The translations under genes were made by a program, and so were the position numbers. Below are positions 34,922 through 43,576 of a DNA stretch of 64,000 nucleotides, in pieces (within the stretch, counting starts at the first letter, position 1; each line of letters opens with the position of its first letter). Origin of the DNA: Spirosoma terrae (lineage in GTDB: Bacteria > Bacteroidota > Bacteroidia > Cytophagales > Spirosomataceae); the NCBI RefSeq assembly GCF_010435915.1, contig NZ_JAAFZH010000005.1, positions 310,001-374,000 on the forward strand, read 5' to 3'. The notes under the pieces were generated by a model. The model made no database searches, had not been told where the DNA came from, and was given only the letters and a program-made list of their open reading frames with translations.

Positions 34922-34965
34922 AAACGTGAAAGAATCTTGGTGTTCACCAAGATTCTTTCACGTTT
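34922..34965. promoter_or_regulatory. Perfect 44-bp palindrome (21-bp arms, 2-nt centre)
   Basis: 34922-34942 is the exact reverse complement of 34945-34965. It lies 37 bp upstream of the DUF4345-like gene and 55 bp downstream of the lectin-fold gene, both on the minus strand. No T-run follows on the minus strand, so an operator is as likely as a terminator. Confidence 0.6.
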
Positions 34966-35019
34966 GGCGTATATAGATAACTTACTAAGTAGAGGCTTAT
35001 AGTCAGTTACTACGTAGTA

Positions 35020-36120
35020 TCAGGGTTTTATTGTCAGACCGGTCTGATCGGGAATCATTCCCTGTAAGCCCCAGCCGCCAAAATCTTCGGAAATAGCTAG
35101 CCATAGCTCGTTTTTCCCCTTTTTGAGATTGAGATAGACCTCGTCGAAATAGCCAGTGGTTCCCAGAAATCGATAATCGCGCGACAGAAATACATCCTGG
35201 CCACCGTAAAGCAAGCGATTGTTCAGATAGAGTTTTACGGCATCGCTAAACCCAAACTGAAACTTCTTTATCTGGTCTCTGTCGGAGGTAATCGTTATTT
35301 TCGCAAAAACGGTATTACTGCCGTTGCCTATCCTGGTGATCTGAGATACGTTGACAATACCCGTATTTTCAGCAGGGAGCGTTTTCCAGATTAATTGACT
35401 ATTCAGCTCCTTTGGGATGGAAAAACTATTCTCGAGCTGTTTTTGGTCGAATGGATTTGAGATTTGCCAATGCAGAATAGTCCCCGGCTTTGGCGCTACG
35501 TCTGCCTTAAACGGTCCCTGTAAAGCAGGCTCATTGGTTTTTGTATACCGAAAATTCGCAAAGCGAGTGAGGGCTGGATAGTTGTTCTCCAGGCTGATCT
35601 GGCCTGGTTTGGGTTCACGCTTCAGGTGGTGAATGACGAGAGACGGTTTATCGGTGTTGCCGACATATACTTCGCCCTGTGTGTCCTTTATGATTAGTTT
35701 TATGTGAACCCACTCATTGAGGGGATACGTAATGGCTGTCGAATAGCCATCGCCATAGTAGAGTTGCCAGGCGGCCTGACCATTGAAGACGGGCGTATAC
35801 TGGATGGCGTCTGGATTACCTAACTGGTGCGGCCGTAAATACACTTCTTCGAAATTTTCCTTGTCCTGCAGCCTGAAACCGATTCCGGGAAAGCAGCGGT
35901 TTTTCGGGAGTGTCATGTCAAACTCGATAATTCCGTTCAGGAACGTAGCGTCTTTCAGGTAAATCGATGCTTCAGAAAGACGAATACAATCGTTGCCCAG
36001 ATACGTTTCTTTCTCCATCTTGCCGGAAATAACCCAATGATCGTTGTCGAACGGAGCTGATGTCTGGGCAAAAGCGATGTTAGCCGTCAAAAGACTAAAG
36101 GCAAATAAAATCGATTTCAT
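35020..36120 (-). CDS. Secreted protein with concanavalin-A-like (DUF1080/GH16-type) domain
   Basis: Exported protein of 366 aa with a signal peptide (ILFAFSLLTANIAFAQ). Residues about 25-200 form a jelly-roll lectin/glucanase-like domain (SEASIYLKDATFLNGIIEFDM, GIGFRLQDKENFEEVYLR, WVHIKLIIKDTQGEVYVG). The second half (about 220-366) is a further beta domain (FGFSDAVKLYLNNRLLYGG, NLKKGKNELWLAISEDFGGW). The glutamate pair of active GH16 enzymes is not evident, so carbohydrate binding is likelier than hydrolysis. It is divergent from the HTH-lectin gene at 36319, which carries a similar domain. Confidence 0.7.
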   Translation of the reverse strand: MKSILFAFSLLTANIAFAQTSAPFDNDHWVISGKMEKETYLGNDCIRLSEASIYLKDATFLNGIIEFDMTLPKNRCFPGIGFRLQDKENFEEVYLRPHQLGNPDAIQYTPVFNGQAAWQLYYGDGYSTAITYPLNEWVHIKLIIKDTQGEVYVGNTDKPSLVIHHLKREPKPGQISLENNYPALTRFANFRYTKTNEPALQGPFKADVAPKPGTILHWQISNPFDQKQLENSFSIPKELNSQLIWKTLPAENTGIVNVSQITRIGNGSNTVFAKITITSDRDQIKKFQFGFSDAVKLYLNNRLLYGGQDVFLSRDYRFLGTTGYFDEVYLNLKKGKNELWLAISEDFGGWGLQGMIPDQTGLTIKP

Positions 36121-36318
36121 CGTTTGAGCTGGTGATTGGTTTAGTGAGTAAATTGTGGGTAGCTACCACCGTGTTGCCAAATTTTCATAGATTGCTTGTC
36201 TACATTTTATAGAATAGGCGGAGCAAAGCTGACAAGTAGTGGGCAGGAACGAAATTCAAGTCTGTTCAACTTATGTTCAAGTTTGTGCAGAGACTTAATG
36301 TATTGATTGAGAGCGCAG

Positions 36319-37656
36319 ATGGTTACGCACGAAGAAGATCAGACACTAGCCCGGTGTCGTCGGTTAATCGAAGAAAAGCTGGGCCGGGGACGTAGTGAAG
36401 AATGGGTAACGCAGGACTTTGAGCATCTTAGCGAACTCATTGCCGCAAAAACGGGCGTGTCTTTAAGCATAACGACGCTTAAACGGGTGTGGGGACGGGT
36501 AAAATACGAGTCGGTTCCAACCGCCACTACGTTGACGGCATTAGTGCAATTTATCGGTTACGAAAACTGGCAGCAGTTTAAATCGGCAGCGCCGGTTATG
36601 GCCGGTTCTAGTGACCAGGCCGAAAAGCTACTCGTTGATCTGACTAAAGGTCGTTCTGCAAAGCAACCAGTGGCAAGACGCTGGCTGGTAGGATTTAGTA
36701 TTTTGTCTGGATTAATGGTTTTGCTGGTTTTCTTGCTGAGTTATGAGCATCACAAGCCATTGTCTCCTGAAGATTTTACGTTTAGTTGCCAGCCTGTAAC
36801 AACAGGAATACCTAATTCTGTCGTGTTTCATTATGATGCTATGGCCTCACCAACTGACTCTGTGTTTATTCAGCAGTCGTGGGATCCGTCGCGCCGTCAG
36901 CTTGTACCGAAGAATGGGCATGAGCATACATCAATCTATTACCATCCGGGCTATTTTCGGGCGAAGCTGGTAGTGGGCGATCAACTTGTACAAGAGCATA
37001 ACCTGCTGATACCGTCAGCAGGCTGGCACGTAGCCGTGATGCAGGAGCCGGTGCCTGTTTATTTTGCTGCGAAAGAATCGATTCGAAATGGTGTATTGGG
37101 GGTTACTGTTGAGGAAATTCAGCGGCAGCATATTTTGATGCAACCTAAACCGCCCACTACCCGATTTCGGTACGTTCGGGATTTTGAGCGACTCCCTAAT
37201 GATAACTTTACGTTAGAAACCCGGCTGAAGAGCAATTTTAAGCAAGGGTCTTCGATTTGCCAGCATGTAGGTATTACCATTCTGTGTAAAAATGAATATT
37301 TCCATATTCCGTTGTCGGCCAAAGGTTGCGTTGGCGGTTTAGACATTTATTTGGCCGGACATTCGGCGGATGCACGACATACCAATTTGTCGGGATTTGG
37401 CGCTGATTTGTCGGAATGGGTGGATGTGCGTTGCTACGTCCGGAATAAACAAGTGCAGGTGTTTGTCAATGGACAGCAGGCTTATGAGGCTATCATTCCC
37501 ACCGAAGCTAAAGATGTTGTTGGCATCAGTTATGATTTTGAAGGAACGGGATCGATTGACTTTGTCCGATTCTCCCGAGCCGATGGAACGGTTGCCTTTG
37601 AAGACAGTTTTGATAGTCTTACGTTAACAACCACGAAAGGACTGGGCAATGACTGA
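36319..37656 (+). CDS. Membrane protein with N-terminal HTH-like domain, one TM and extracytoplasmic lectin-like domain
   Basis: Protein of 445 aa. Residues about 1-90 form a basic, helical domain (LSELIAAKTGVSLSITTLKR, VWGRVKYESVPTATTLTAL) resembling a winged or lambda-type HTH. One TM helix follows at 122-142. The outer part has a beta domain (about 150-235) and a concanavalin-A-like domain (about 265-445, FERLPNDNFTLETRLKSNF, WVDVRCYVRNKQVQVFVNG). This suggests a membrane-tethered regulator that senses a ligand outside, but the family has no established role. The ATG at 36319 is preferred to an upstream TTG. It is divergent from the lectin-fold gene, with a shared 198-bp region. Confidence 0.65.
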   Translation: MVTHEEDQTLARCRRLIEEKLGRGRSEEWVTQDFEHLSELIAAKTGVSLSITTLKRVWGRVKYESVPTATTLTALVQFIGYENWQQFKSAAPVMAGSSDQAEKLLVDLTKGRSAKQPVARRWLVGFSILSGLMVLLVFLLSYEHHKPLSPEDFTFSCQPVTTGIPNSVVFHYDAMASPTDSVFIQQSWDPSRRQLVPKNGHEHTSIYYHPGYFRAKLVVGDQLVQEHNLLIPSAGWHVAVMQEPVPVYFAAKESIRNGVLGVTVEEIQRQHILMQPKPPTTRFRYVRDFERLPNDNFTLETRLKSNFKQGSSICQHVGITILCKNEYFHIPLSAKGCVGGLDIYLAGHSADARHTNLSGFGADLSEWVDVRCYVRNKQVQVFVNGQQAYEAIIPTEAKDVVGISYDFEGTGSIDFVRFSRADGTVAFEDSFDSLTLTTTKGLGND

Positions 37657-37789
37657 AAAGTAGTTATACACCGGGCTTTATTTTTTTTTGCAGCCTTAAT
37701 AGGTTGGTATACAGATGGTTGTGTGGCGATTTTGGAGAACTTTAGCACTTGGTAAAATGTTCTTTATGTATCAACTCAACGTATAGTTT

Positions 37790-38827
37790 ATGCCCGATTT
37801 TAATCCAAGTATCATCCTTTATACGGCCGATTCACTGAATGAGAAGGGGAGTGAAGTTATTGCTAAATTCCCTGATGCAGAGACGCTTGAGATTAAGCAG
37901 CATAATCGTTTGCCAGAGTTGGGACTTAGTCATTTTAAGACGAAGTCGGATGTGCTGGTATTGGGTAAATTGAAGTCGCAGGAAATCAAATGGAGCGGAC
38001 GAAGCTCGGATTTCATTGCGCCAAGCCTGGCCAACGGATGCTTTGGCGGATGCGCTTACTGCTACGTTGACCGGCACAAAAAAGTCAATCCCATTACGTT
38101 ATTTACCAATGTCGACGAGATTATGACCACTGTCGACAGACACGTAATGGATCAGCCGTGGCCGAAAACCGCTAATCAGACCGACCCTGCTTTCTACACG
38201 TACGATATAGGTTGTAATTCCGATATTTCCATTGATTATAGCTTGTCGGATGGCGTTCGTCAGGTCTTTGAGTTCTACAAAGCCCATCCTCGGGCTAAAG
38301 CTACGTTTGCAACGAAATTTGTCAATCAGGCAATGCTTGATTTTGACCCTGAACGGAAAATAAGAATCCGGTTTAGCCTGATGCCAGCTCAGGTGAGCAA
38401 ACTCGTGGATGTACGGACCGATAGCATTGAAAAACGTATTGCGGCTATCAACGATTTCTACGATGCAGGCTATGAAGTTCACGTCAATTTTTCGCCTGTT
38501 ATTGTCTACGGTGGAAAAGAATGGCGTAGCGATTACCGCGAGTTATTCCGTCAGCTCGATAGTGCCTTACGGCCTGAAGTGAGAGAGCAGCTAAAAGCCG
38601 AAGTTATTTTCCTGACGCACAACCAGTGGCAGCATCAGGCGAATCTGGCTATTAATCCGAAAGCCGAAGAGCTATTGTGGGTACCGGAAATTCAGGAGAG
38701 TAAAGTAAGCCAATACGGCGGCTGGAACATTCGATACGATCACCAATTGAAAAGCAAAATGATCGCTATTTTCAGAAAGCTGGTTGAGGAAGAGATTCCT
38801 TGGTGTGAGATTCGGTATATTTTCTGA
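37790..38827 (+). CDS. Spore photoproduct lyase-family radical SAM protein
   Basis: Radical SAM enzyme, 345 aa. The [4Fe-4S] motif is C84-FGG-C88-AY-C91 (CxxxCxxC). By family knowledge spore photoproduct lyase reverses the thymine dimer of UV-irradiated spores. Residues matching those needed in Bacillus enzymes are conserved: the two tyrosines around the third Cys (Y90 and Y92) and a Cys in GCNSDIS (C142) at the H-donor position. KFVNQAMLDFDP, RIRFSLMP and VNFSPVIVYGG complete the barrel. Bacteroidota do not form spores, so its DNA-repair substrate here is an inference. The stop codon lies inside a large inverted repeat. Confidence 0.85.
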   Translation: MPDFNPSIILYTADSLNEKGSEVIAKFPDAETLEIKQHNRLPELGLSHFKTKSDVLVLGKLKSQEIKWSGRSSDFIAPSLANGCFGGCAYCYVDRHKKVNPITLFTNVDEIMTTVDRHVMDQPWPKTANQTDPAFYTYDIGCNSDISIDYSLSDGVRQVFEFYKAHPRAKATFATKFVNQAMLDFDPERKIRIRFSLMPAQVSKLVDVRTDSIEKRIAAINDFYDAGYEVHVNFSPVIVYGGKEWRSDYRELFRQLDSALRPEVREQLKAEVIFLTHNQWQHQANLAINPKAEELLWVPEIQESKVSQYGGWNIRYDHQLKSKMIAIFRKLVEEEIPWCEIRYIF

Positions 38828-39113
38828 ACCGGGATTTCAACAAGATTGAAACGATTAACAGGACGCTGTTTAAACTTTTATTTTTGTCATTCCGACCGGT
38901 CCGCCGGTGCGGCAGGAGGAACCTTCGGGTGCAAGTTATTTTACTGGATATCCCGAAGGTTCCTCCTGCCGCACCGGCGGACCGGTCGGAATGACAAAAA
39001 GACGCCGATCCATACTCATTACAGAAAGTTTAAACAGGCTCCATAATTAGTCGCCAATTTAGCGAAGAACAAAAGCCTGTTAATCCTTTCAATCTTGTTC
39101 AAATCCCGGTTCA
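38823..39113. repeat. Outer arms of a nested inverted repeat between convergent genes
   Basis: The left arm starts TCTGAACCGGGATTT (38823) and continues AACAAGATTGAAA, GATTAACAGG and GTTTAAAC. The right arm holds the complements in the same order (GTTTAAAC near 39030, CCTGTTAATC, TTTCAATCTTGTT, AAATCCCGGTTCAGA ending at 39113), with a few mismatches and extra bases. The left arm supplies the TGA stop of the radical SAM gene. The right arm ends 4 bp before the DoxX gene's stop. Confidence 0.8.
38881..39000. repeat. Perfect 49-bp inverted repeat nested inside the outer repeat
   Basis: 38881-38929 and 38952-39000 are exact reverse complements with a 22-nt loop. The arms begin TTTTTGTCATTCCGACCGG and include GGAGGAACCTTCGGG. 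The loop and much of the arms match the element at 57461-57550, so this is one member of a family. Confidence 0.92.
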
Positions 39114-39117
39114 GACA

Positions 39118-39552
39118 TCAATGGGCATTTTGTTTCATATACTCGTCCATGGAAAAACGTCCGGAGCCGAGTACGAGAAACAGGAGCATCAAAGACAGAA
39201 CGACCAGCGATAGCCAGAGTTCTGAGTTGAGTGGCGAAAAGCCCTGACGAATGTTAACGAAAAAGACAGCCCCAACCAGAATCGGTAGCTGAAGTATGAT
39301 CATCAGCCGGGTCATGCACCCCATAGCGATCAGTATACCGCCCATCAAATGTGCGAAAGCCACGTAATGAACAATCATCACTGACCATAAATCGAAGCGC
39401 AGACCACCGACCAACTGGGTCAGATACGTAGTGTCACTGATAAAACTGATTCCTTTCAGAAACAGAATAATGCCCAGCATAATCCGAAGGGCGTCGGTCC
39501 AGGCGGGGTGATGTGTATCGCCCCAATGCTCGATGCGATGTAACAGATTCAT
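39118..39552 (-). CDS. DoxX-family membrane protein
   Basis: Four-helix inner-membrane protein of 144 aa. Signatures are ALRIMLGIILFLKGISFISD in helix 1, HLMGGILIAMGCMTRL in helix 2-3 and LVVLSLMLLFLVLGSGRFSMDEYM at the end. DoxX relatives act in quinone-linked or thiol redox processes, but no partner is visible here. It is convergent with the radical SAM gene and followed at its 3' end by the nested repeat. The gene on the upstream side (DUF779) is on the same strand, 118 bp away. Confidence 0.85.
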   Translation of the reverse strand: MNLLHRIEHWGDTHHPAWTDALRIMLGIILFLKGISFISDTTYLTQLVGGLRFDLWSVMIVHYVAFAHLMGGILIAMGCMTRLMIILQLPILVGAVFFVNIRQGFSPLNSELWLSLVVLSLMLLFLVLGSGRFSMDEYMKQNAH

Positions 39553-39669
39553 AACTGTAAGCGGTTTAGTGAAAATCTACCGAATGTACAAAGATGATCT
39601 GTGATAATCAAGCTGATAGTCAGAGGTTTATTTTGGAGGGGAAGCCTTGGTAGGAAACCGTTTTTACAC

Positions 39670-40050
39670 TTATACTGCTTCAAAAGGACCAATATGGACG
39701 GGTGTTAAACGCTCCGCTTCGTCGGGTTCGTAGAGCCTGGACCGGATAAGGAATCGAACGCCTAACGGAATCTCAAGCGAAAAGCTGGCTCCACGGCCGG
39801 GCGTTACGTCGATAGTTAGGTGCGTGTGCCGCCAGTATTCAAACTGATCGCCCGACATCCAGAAGTCGCAGCCGTAAATCTGACCTAACCACACATCCGA
39901 AGAGCCAACGATAAAATCGCCAACAGCATAGCACATGGGTGAGGAACCATCGCAGCATCCTCCACTCTGGTGAAACATTAATGGACCATGCTGCGCTCTC
40001 AGTTTATCTATGACTTCTGCAGCTGCTGGCGTTAAATCAATACGATTCAT
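39670..40050 (-). CDS. DUF779-family protein
   Basis: Small cytosolic protein of 126 aa. The hallmark is GGCCDGSSPMCY (residues 31-42), a Cys-rich loop, followed by YGCDFWMSGDQFEYWRHTHL and the LDVTxGxGxxFSLE-type strand (IDVTPGRGASFSLE). The family is consistently linked with aldehyde or alcohol dehydrogenases in many bacteria and may bind metal, but its role is unproven. Here it lies 128 bp downstream of the aldehyde dehydrogenase gene on the same strand, matching that linkage. Confidence 0.85.
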   Translation of the reverse strand: MNRIDLTPAAAEVIDKLRAQHGPLMFHQSGGCCDGSSPMCYAVGDFIVGSSDVWLGQIYGCDFWMSGDQFEYWRHTHLTIDVTPGRGASFSLEIPLGVRFLIRSRLYEPDEAERLTPVHIGPFEAV

Positions 40051-40177
40051 AGAATTTGGTAGATAAGCGAAAGAGTAAACGGATCTTTTTAGAACCCATT
40101 CACTCTTCGCGTTCCTCTTTAGCGTTGTCTGATAAGATTCAATGAGCTTGTTGGGTCATTACAGAATGACCAACGAC

Positions 40178-41701
40178 CTAAAAGAATCCGAGTTTATTTT
40201 TGCTGTATGAAATCAGGATATTTTTAGTTTGCCGGTAGTGGTTAAGCATCATGTGATGGTTTTCCCGGCCAAATCCTGATTTTTTATAGCCGCCAAATGG
40301 GGCGTGTGCAGGGTAATTATGATAGCAGTTTACCCAAACGCGTCCGGCCTGAATCTGACGGGGAATCTGATACAGCTCATGGGCGTCGCGCGTCCAGAAG
40401 CCAGCTCCCAGCCCGTACAACGTATCGTTGGCGAGTTCGACAGCTTCTTTGGCGTCTTTGAACGTAGCAACCGAAACGACAGGTCCAAAGATTTCTTCCT
40501 GGAATATGCGCATTTTGTTATTGCCCTTGAAGATAGTTGGCTGAATGTAATACCCATTTTCAAGGCCGCTGTTTAAAGTAGCGGCTCCACCACCAGTCAG
40601 CACCTCGGCACCTTCTTTTTTACCAATGTCGATATAGGACAGAATTTTCTCGAACTGGTCGTTGCTGGCCTGCGCTCCCATCATCGTTTCGGGGTCGAGC
40701 GGATGACCGACCTTGATGGCCTTGGTCCGTTCAACAACGCGTTCAATGAACCGATCATAGGCTTTTTCGTGGATCAGCAAGCGAGAAGGACAAGTACAGA
40801 TCTCACCCTGATTCAGCGCAAACATGACGGCTCCTTCAACACATTTGTCGAAGAATTCATCGTCGGCATCGGCAATCGATTCCATAAAGATGTTTGGCGA
40901 TTTGCCGCCCAGCTCCATCGTGACCGGAATCAGGTTTTCAGAGGCATATTGCATAATCAGACGGCCCGTTGTTGTTTCACCCGTGAAAGCTACTTTTGCA
41001 ACGCGTTTCGACTGCGCCAGCGGTTTACCCGCTTCAGGCCCAAAACCATTCACAATATTGACTACGCCCGGCGGAATGATTCCTTCCAATAACTCCATCA
41101 TCACCAGAATCGAGGTGGGGGTTTGCTCGGCAGGCTTCATCACCACACAACAGCCAGCGGCCAGGGCAGGTGCCAGTTTCCAGGTGGCCATCAGCAAAGG
41201 AAAATTCCACGGAATAATCTGCCCGACAACCCCGATTGGCTCTTTCACGATGAGTGACACCGTGTCTTTATCCAGTTCGGCCAGGCTACCTTCTTCGGCA
41301 CGTATCACGCCCGCAAAGTAACGGAAGTGATCCACCACAAGCGGTAGGTCGGCGGCCAGCGTTTCTCGGACCGCTTTCCCATTCTCAACTGTTTCAACCC
41401 TGGCCAAAAACTCCAGATTTTGTTCAATAACCTCGGCAATTTTCAGTAGTATATTGCTACGTTCCGTGGCCGACGTATTTGCCCAGGCCGGGAAGGCTTT
41501 ATGGGCCGCATCGAGGGCTAAGTCAATATCAGCTGCCTTAGAACGAGGTACTTTAGCAATCAGACTATCGTCGACGGGAGAGTGGTTTGCAAAATACTCA
41601 CCGTCAACTGGCGCAACCCATTTGCCGCCAATGTAGTTCTCATATTGCGTCTTGAATATGGGGCGGGGCAAAATCTTGCTGGGGGCTTCTGCAGTTTGCA
41701 T
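40178..41701 (-). CDS. NAD-dependent aldehyde dehydrogenase (AldB/ExaC-like)
   Basis: Oxidises aldehydes to acids with NAD(P)+, cytosolic, 507 aa. Catalytic Cys302 in GEICTCPSR, general base Glu263 in MELGGKSPN and oxyanion Asn166 in PWNFPLL are all at the normal positions. KPAEQTP and FTGETTTGR form the cofactor site. The ICTCPSR variant is typical of the acetaldehyde/ethanol-catabolism AldB, ExaC and AcoD group. The neighbours fit: DUF779 downstream and a divergent AraC regulator upstream. The true substrate (acetaldehyde or another aliphatic aldehyde) is inferred. Confidence 0.9.
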   Translation of the reverse strand: MQTAEAPSKILPRPIFKTQYENYIGGKWVAPVDGEYFANHSPVDDSLIAKVPRSKAADIDLALDAAHKAFPAWANTSATERSNILLKIAEVIEQNLEFLARVETVENGKAVRETLAADLPLVVDHFRYFAGVIRAEEGSLAELDKDTVSLIVKEPIGVVGQIIPWNFPLLMATWKLAPALAAGCCVVMKPAEQTPTSILVMMELLEGIIPPGVVNIVNGFGPEAGKPLAQSKRVAKVAFTGETTTGRLIMQYASENLIPVTMELGGKSPNIFMESIADADDEFFDKCVEGAVMFALNQGEICTCPSRLLIHEKAYDRFIERVVERTKAIKVGHPLDPETMMGAQASNDQFEKILSYIDIGKKEGAEVLTGGGAATLNSGLENGYYIQPTIFKGNNKMRIFQEEIFGPVVSVATFKDAKEAVELANDTLYGLGAGFWTRDAHELYQIPRQIQAGRVWVNCYHNYPAHAPFGGYKKSGFGRENHHMMLNHYRQTKNILISYSKNKLGFF

Positions 41702-41815
41702 CGGTTAATCAGGTTTATATGAGTTGATAGGATTTTTTACAAATTTTGCCCTAATTGTACAAGAGTTTTTACGTTATAATCTCAAATAGTTGCAAAATCG
41801 TCTCATCTTAGTGAT

Positions 41816-42745
41816 ATGAAAGCAGAGCAAAATGCGATGAATTGTGAAGCAATTAGTGCATGGGGAAATCGTCTTGATACGTTAGTGGAGAACAAACTGA
41901 CGCTGAGTCATGATGCCGCTGAATTACATTTATACGAGACGTTTCAGCAAGCCAGTCTAATTGAATTACGGTTTAATGCACCCGTTATGACTAGTATGCT
42001 AAGCGGCCGCAAGGTGATGCATCTGAACCAGATAGACCCATTTGACTATCAGCCGGGCGAGTCGCTTTTGCTACCTTCCGATCGATTAATGCAGATCGAT
42101 TTTCCAGATGCCACCACACAAGAGCCAACGCGTTGTCTGGCGCTAACGATATCTGACGATTTTATTCGGCAAACCGTGGCTGAGCTAAATGAGCAGGTTC
42201 CTCGTGTTGAAAGGGCGGATCAATGGCAGCTGGATACGGAAAACTATCTGCTTAAAAACAACGCCGAAATAAGCTGGCTGATTGACAAGCTCATGCACTT
42301 ATTTCGGGAGAATAATCCATTCAAGCCGTTTTTTATCAAGAATACGTTACGGGAGTTGATTGTACGGTTATCGCAGACGCAGGTCAGCACCAAACTTCTA
42401 ACGGAAACAAGCCAGCATATAAATACAAATCGCCTGGCGTACGTAGTAACCTATATCCGGGAGAATCTGACGCATGCTTTATCGGTCGAAGAGCTGTCTG
42501 ACAAAGCCTGCCTGTCGAAGTCTCATTTTTTTCGGTTGTTTAAAAGCGAGCTTGGAATGTCGCCCGCTCAGTTTATTCTCAGTGAGCGCATCCGTCGGGC
42601 GAAGGCCATACTAAGTAATCCAACCAAGAGCGTTACGGATGCGTGCTACGAGTCGGGTTTCAACAGTGTAACGCATTTTAGCAATGCATTCAGGGCTCTG
42701 GAACAGATTAGTCCTCGTCAGTTTAAGCGTCAGCTTTTGGGGTAA
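41816..42745 (+). CDS. AraC-family transcriptional regulator (likely activator of the ALDH gene)
   Basis: Protein of 309 aa. The C-terminal double HTH is clear: LSVEELSDKACLSKSHFFRLF (helix 1-3), SPAQFILSERIRRAK, then VTDACYESGFNSVTHFSNAF, PRQFKR. The N-terminal part (about 1-190) is an effector-binding domain of the AraC_N type (RHGYPG-like features absent; LLLPSDRLMQIDFPD visible). It is divergent from the aldehyde dehydrogenase, sharing a 114-bp region, as in other ALDH-AraC pairs. It probably senses an aldehyde or alcohol; this is inference. Confidence 0.88.
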   Translation: MKAEQNAMNCEAISAWGNRLDTLVENKLTLSHDAAELHLYETFQQASLIELRFNAPVMTSMLSGRKVMHLNQIDPFDYQPGESLLLPSDRLMQIDFPDATTQEPTRCLALTISDDFIRQTVAELNEQVPRVERADQWQLDTENYLLKNNAEISWLIDKLMHLFRENNPFKPFFIKNTLRELIVRLSQTQVSTKLLTETSQHINTNRLAYVVTYIRENLTHALSVEELSDKACLSKSHFFRLFKSELGMSPAQFILSERIRRAKAILSNPTKSVTDACYESGFNSVTHFSNAFRALEQISPRQFKRQLLG

Positions 42746-42849
42746 ACTGAACGTACTGAAGCAGCTGATGACCGCATCCTGGGTGCTTATGGTAGAATTA
42801 ATCCAGAGCGGTAAACTCATCGGCGGAAAATCGTTATCTTTGGTTAGAT

Positions 42850-43560
42850 ATGGCAACAAAACCAGCTAACAAAGGTGTATTTACAGCGCATACATTTGAT
42901 TTTCTGCGCGACCTGATTGAGAATAATAACCGCGAGTGGTTTCATGCAAATAGAAGCCGGTACGATGACGCCAAGGGAGAGCTGATTAGCGTTGTTGAAC
43001 GAGTGCTGACCAGTCTAAGTCAGTTTGAGCCCCTGGCCAATACGGCCGTTAAAGATTGTATTTTTCGGATCAACCGCGACATTCGCTTTTCAAAGGACAA
43101 AGCGCCCTACAAGTCGCATCTGGCATTTGCGATTGGGCCAGGAGGTCGTCATTCGGGACGTATCGATTATTACGTTCAAATTCAACCCGGTGGACAGTCG
43201 TTTTTAGGAGCCGGTATGTGGCAGCCTACACCGGCTAACCTGGCTAAATTCAGGCAGGAGGTAGATTACAACGTCGACGAGTTGAAGGGAATTATTGAAG
43301 CCGACGAGTTCAAAGCCTTTTTTCCCGAGATCCACGGCGAAACGCTGAAAGTAATGCCGAAGGGCTATGCTGCCGACCATCCGGAAATTGATTTGCTACG
43401 TCGTAAAGAACTCTTTTTTGTTCACCGGTTCACCGATAAAGAGGTACTCAAGCCAAGCTTTGCGGACGAGGTTGTACGAGGTTGCCGGATCATTAAACCA
43501 TACTGCGACCTATTGAATTATCTATTCTTCGATGAAAAAGAAGAGCCTGTTACGCTTTAA
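42850..43560 (+). CDS. DUF2461-family protein
   Basis: Conserved protein of 236 aa, family DUF2461. Recognised by FDFLRDLIENNNREWFHANR near the start, CIFRINRDIRFSKDKAPYK in the middle, and GGRHSGRIDYYVQIQPGG with FLGAGMWQP. No catalytic role is known. The RDIRFSKDK..YK basic patch suggests nucleic-acid or phosphate binding. A TATCTTTG -7-like sequence ends only 8 bp before the ATG, so a very short leader is possible. The next gene starts 17 bp after its stop on the same strand. Confidence 0.85.
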   Translation: MATKPANKGVFTAHTFDFLRDLIENNNREWFHANRSRYDDAKGELISVVERVLTSLSQFEPLANTAVKDCIFRINRDIRFSKDKAPYKSHLAFAIGPGGRHSGRIDYYVQIQPGGQSFLGAGMWQPTPANLAKFRQEVDYNVDELKGIIEADEFKAFFPEIHGETLKVMPKGYAADHPEIDLLRRKELFFVHRFTDKEVLKPSFADEVVRGCRIIKPYCDLLNYLFFDEKEEPVTL

Positions 43561-43576
43561 ACCAACTATACTAGCT

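Noticed and set aside
38823-39113. Insertion sequence
   Set aside because: There is no transposase frame and the whole unit is under 300 bp; it is kept as a nested repeat only.
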